Shown here piece by piece: positions 6,814 through 7,324 of a DNA stretch of 7,324 nucleotides. This stretch comes from Chloroflexota bacterium (lineage in GTDB: Bacteria; Chloroflexota; Dehalococcoidia; Lucifugimonadales; Australimonadaceae). Location of the stretch: positions 1 to 7,324 of the forward strand of contig JAPOOH010000406.1 in NCBI GenBank assembly GCA_026713505.1. Reading direction: 5' to 3'. The translations under genes and the position numbers were made by a program. The first letter of the stretch is position 1. Every line of letters begins with the position of its first letter. The notes below the pieces were generated by a model. The model was not told where the DNA came from. It saw only the letters and a list, made by a program, of their open reading frames with translations, and did no database searches.

Positions 6814-6942
6814 ACTGACGCGGTCGACGCCGCCGTGGAGACCGTCCTGCGCGACGGCGAAACGATGCCCGTCGACCTCGGCAGCTCGGCCTCGACTCAG
6901 GCTATCGGCGACGCCATCGTCAGCGCTTTGGAACGCGCCTGA
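6814..6942 (+). pseudogene. 3'-terminal remnant of a second tartrate/D-malate dehydrogenase gene
   Basis: Read in frame, 42 sense codons plus TGA encode a peptide starting TDAVDAAVETVLRDGETMPV and ending VSALERA. This matches the last 41 residues of the dehydrogenase at 3463-4533 with 35 identities and no gap. At the DNA level, 109 of 126 aligned bases agree (4408-4533 against 6817-6942). Ten of the 17 differences are at third codon positions, so the copy diverged under coding constraint before it was cut. Homology stops at the stop codon on the 3' side and at the palindromic repeat on the 5' side. There is no start codon or NAD-binding core, so it is a remnant, not a working gene. Confidence 0.88.
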
Positions 6943-6953
6943 TCCCTCTTGCA

Positions 6954-7324
6954 CTACACCAGCGCGTCGGGCTCTCCTATCCAACGCACGTTGCCGATGT
7001 TTGGGCTTGCGGCTCGGTAGAACCGCTGGTCGGCGGTCCACAACTCACAATCGAGGCTCTCCGCGAGTGACAGGTAGTGTGCATCGTAGGCTGCCCCCTG
7101 GCGGAGCTGGCTGGCGAGCTCCAACGCCCGGCGGTGGAGGTCGGGTGTCTCGGTCAACGCGACTCGCACCGCCATCAGGTCTTGCATCAGGCCCGCGGCA
7201 GCTTCCACCTCTATCTCCCCGCGCGCCACTCGCCGATGAAGAGCGTTGGCCACCTCGAAGGGCAGAAGGAACGGGGCGATCGGTTGGATGCCTTGCTCAT
7301 CCCACAGCAGGGTCAAGGCGGTCG
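6954..7324 (-). CDS. VapC-like PIN-domain toxin, N-terminus outside window
   Basis: The frame is open to the right edge of the window, so the first residues, including the first catalytic Asp of the PIN fold (usually in a VDTSV-like strand), are missing. The visible part has Glu in PFLLPFEVANALHRR, then AAYDAHYLSLAESL and CELWTADQRFYRAA. These supply the second, third and fourth acidic positions of VapC-type ribonucleases. The TTG at 7316 could be read as a start, but it falls inside the fold (LTLLWDEQ), so it is more likely an internal Leu codon. If so, the gene begins upstream and its antitoxin gene should lie beyond the window. It ends (TAG, 6956-6954) 12 bases from the dehydrogenase remnant, tail-to-tail. 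It differs clearly in sequence from the PIN toxin at 5981-6391, so the two are not recent duplicates. Confidence 0.85.
   Translation of the reverse strand, partial: TALTLLWDEQGIQPIAPFLLPFEVANALHRRVARGEIEVEAAAGLMQDLMAVRVALTETPDLHRRALELASQLRQGAAYDAHYLSLAESLDCELWTADQRFYRAASPNIGNVRWIGEPDALV

Noticed and set aside
6756..6953. A transposon end or att site between the toxin genes
   Set aside because: There is no transposase or integrase gene, no target-site duplication and no tRNA. The palindrome and the gene remnant account for the visible structure.

Overview
The window is a high-GC (roughly 65% by eye), gene-dense bacterial chromosome segment. The organism is most likely a Chloroflexota-type bacterium (Dehalococcoidia/SAR202-like). 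This is an inference from gene content: an amidase-signature hydrolase next to a DAO-type flavin oxidoreductase, a tartrate/D-malate dehydrogenase, an RskA-type sigma/anti-sigma pair, a lipoprotein with a Thr-Pro-rich stalk, PIN-domain toxin modules, and C-rich and 'TTCGACAGGCTCAG'-type intergenic repeats. No rRNA or other phylogenetic marker is present, so an actinobacterial or other high-GC origin cannot be excluded.

Layout. (1) Bases 1-1634, plus strand: the 3' end of a DAO-type FAD-dependent oxidoreductase is followed 4 bases later by a complete amidase-signature hydrolase. The pair looks translationally coupled and probably catabolic. (2) Bases 1732-3254, minus strand: an ECF sigma factor gene overlaps, by ATGA, a membrane-anchored RskA-type anti-sigma factor. 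A possible autoregulated promoter lies in front. (3) Bases 3463-4533, plus strand: a complete NAD-type beta-decarboxylating dehydrogenase of the tartrate/D-malate group, divergent from the sigma operon. (4) Bases 4681-5964, plus strand: a lipoprotein of unknown function with a proline-rich stalk and an internally duplicated, Cys-paired domain. (5) Bases 5981-6645, minus strand: a type II toxin-antitoxin module with a ribbon-helix-helix antitoxin and a PIN ribonuclease toxin. (6) Bases 6646-6953: a non-genic stretch holding the module's possible promoter, a palindromic repeat, and a 43-codon remnant of a second tartrate/D-malate dehydrogenase gene. (7) Bases 6954-7324, minus strand: a second PIN-domain (VapC-like) toxin whose 5' end lies outside the window.

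The left half looks like ordinary metabolism plus a signalling pair. The right third looks like a plastic accessory zone: two PIN toxins flank a repeat and a decayed paralogue of the dehydrogenase 2.4 kb away. I found no CRISPR array, tRNA, rRNA, insertion sequence or convincing new multi-gene system. The least familiar items are the duplicated lipoprotein and the anti-sigma factor, which has no zinc-ligand cysteines but carries two cysteines near its C-terminus.
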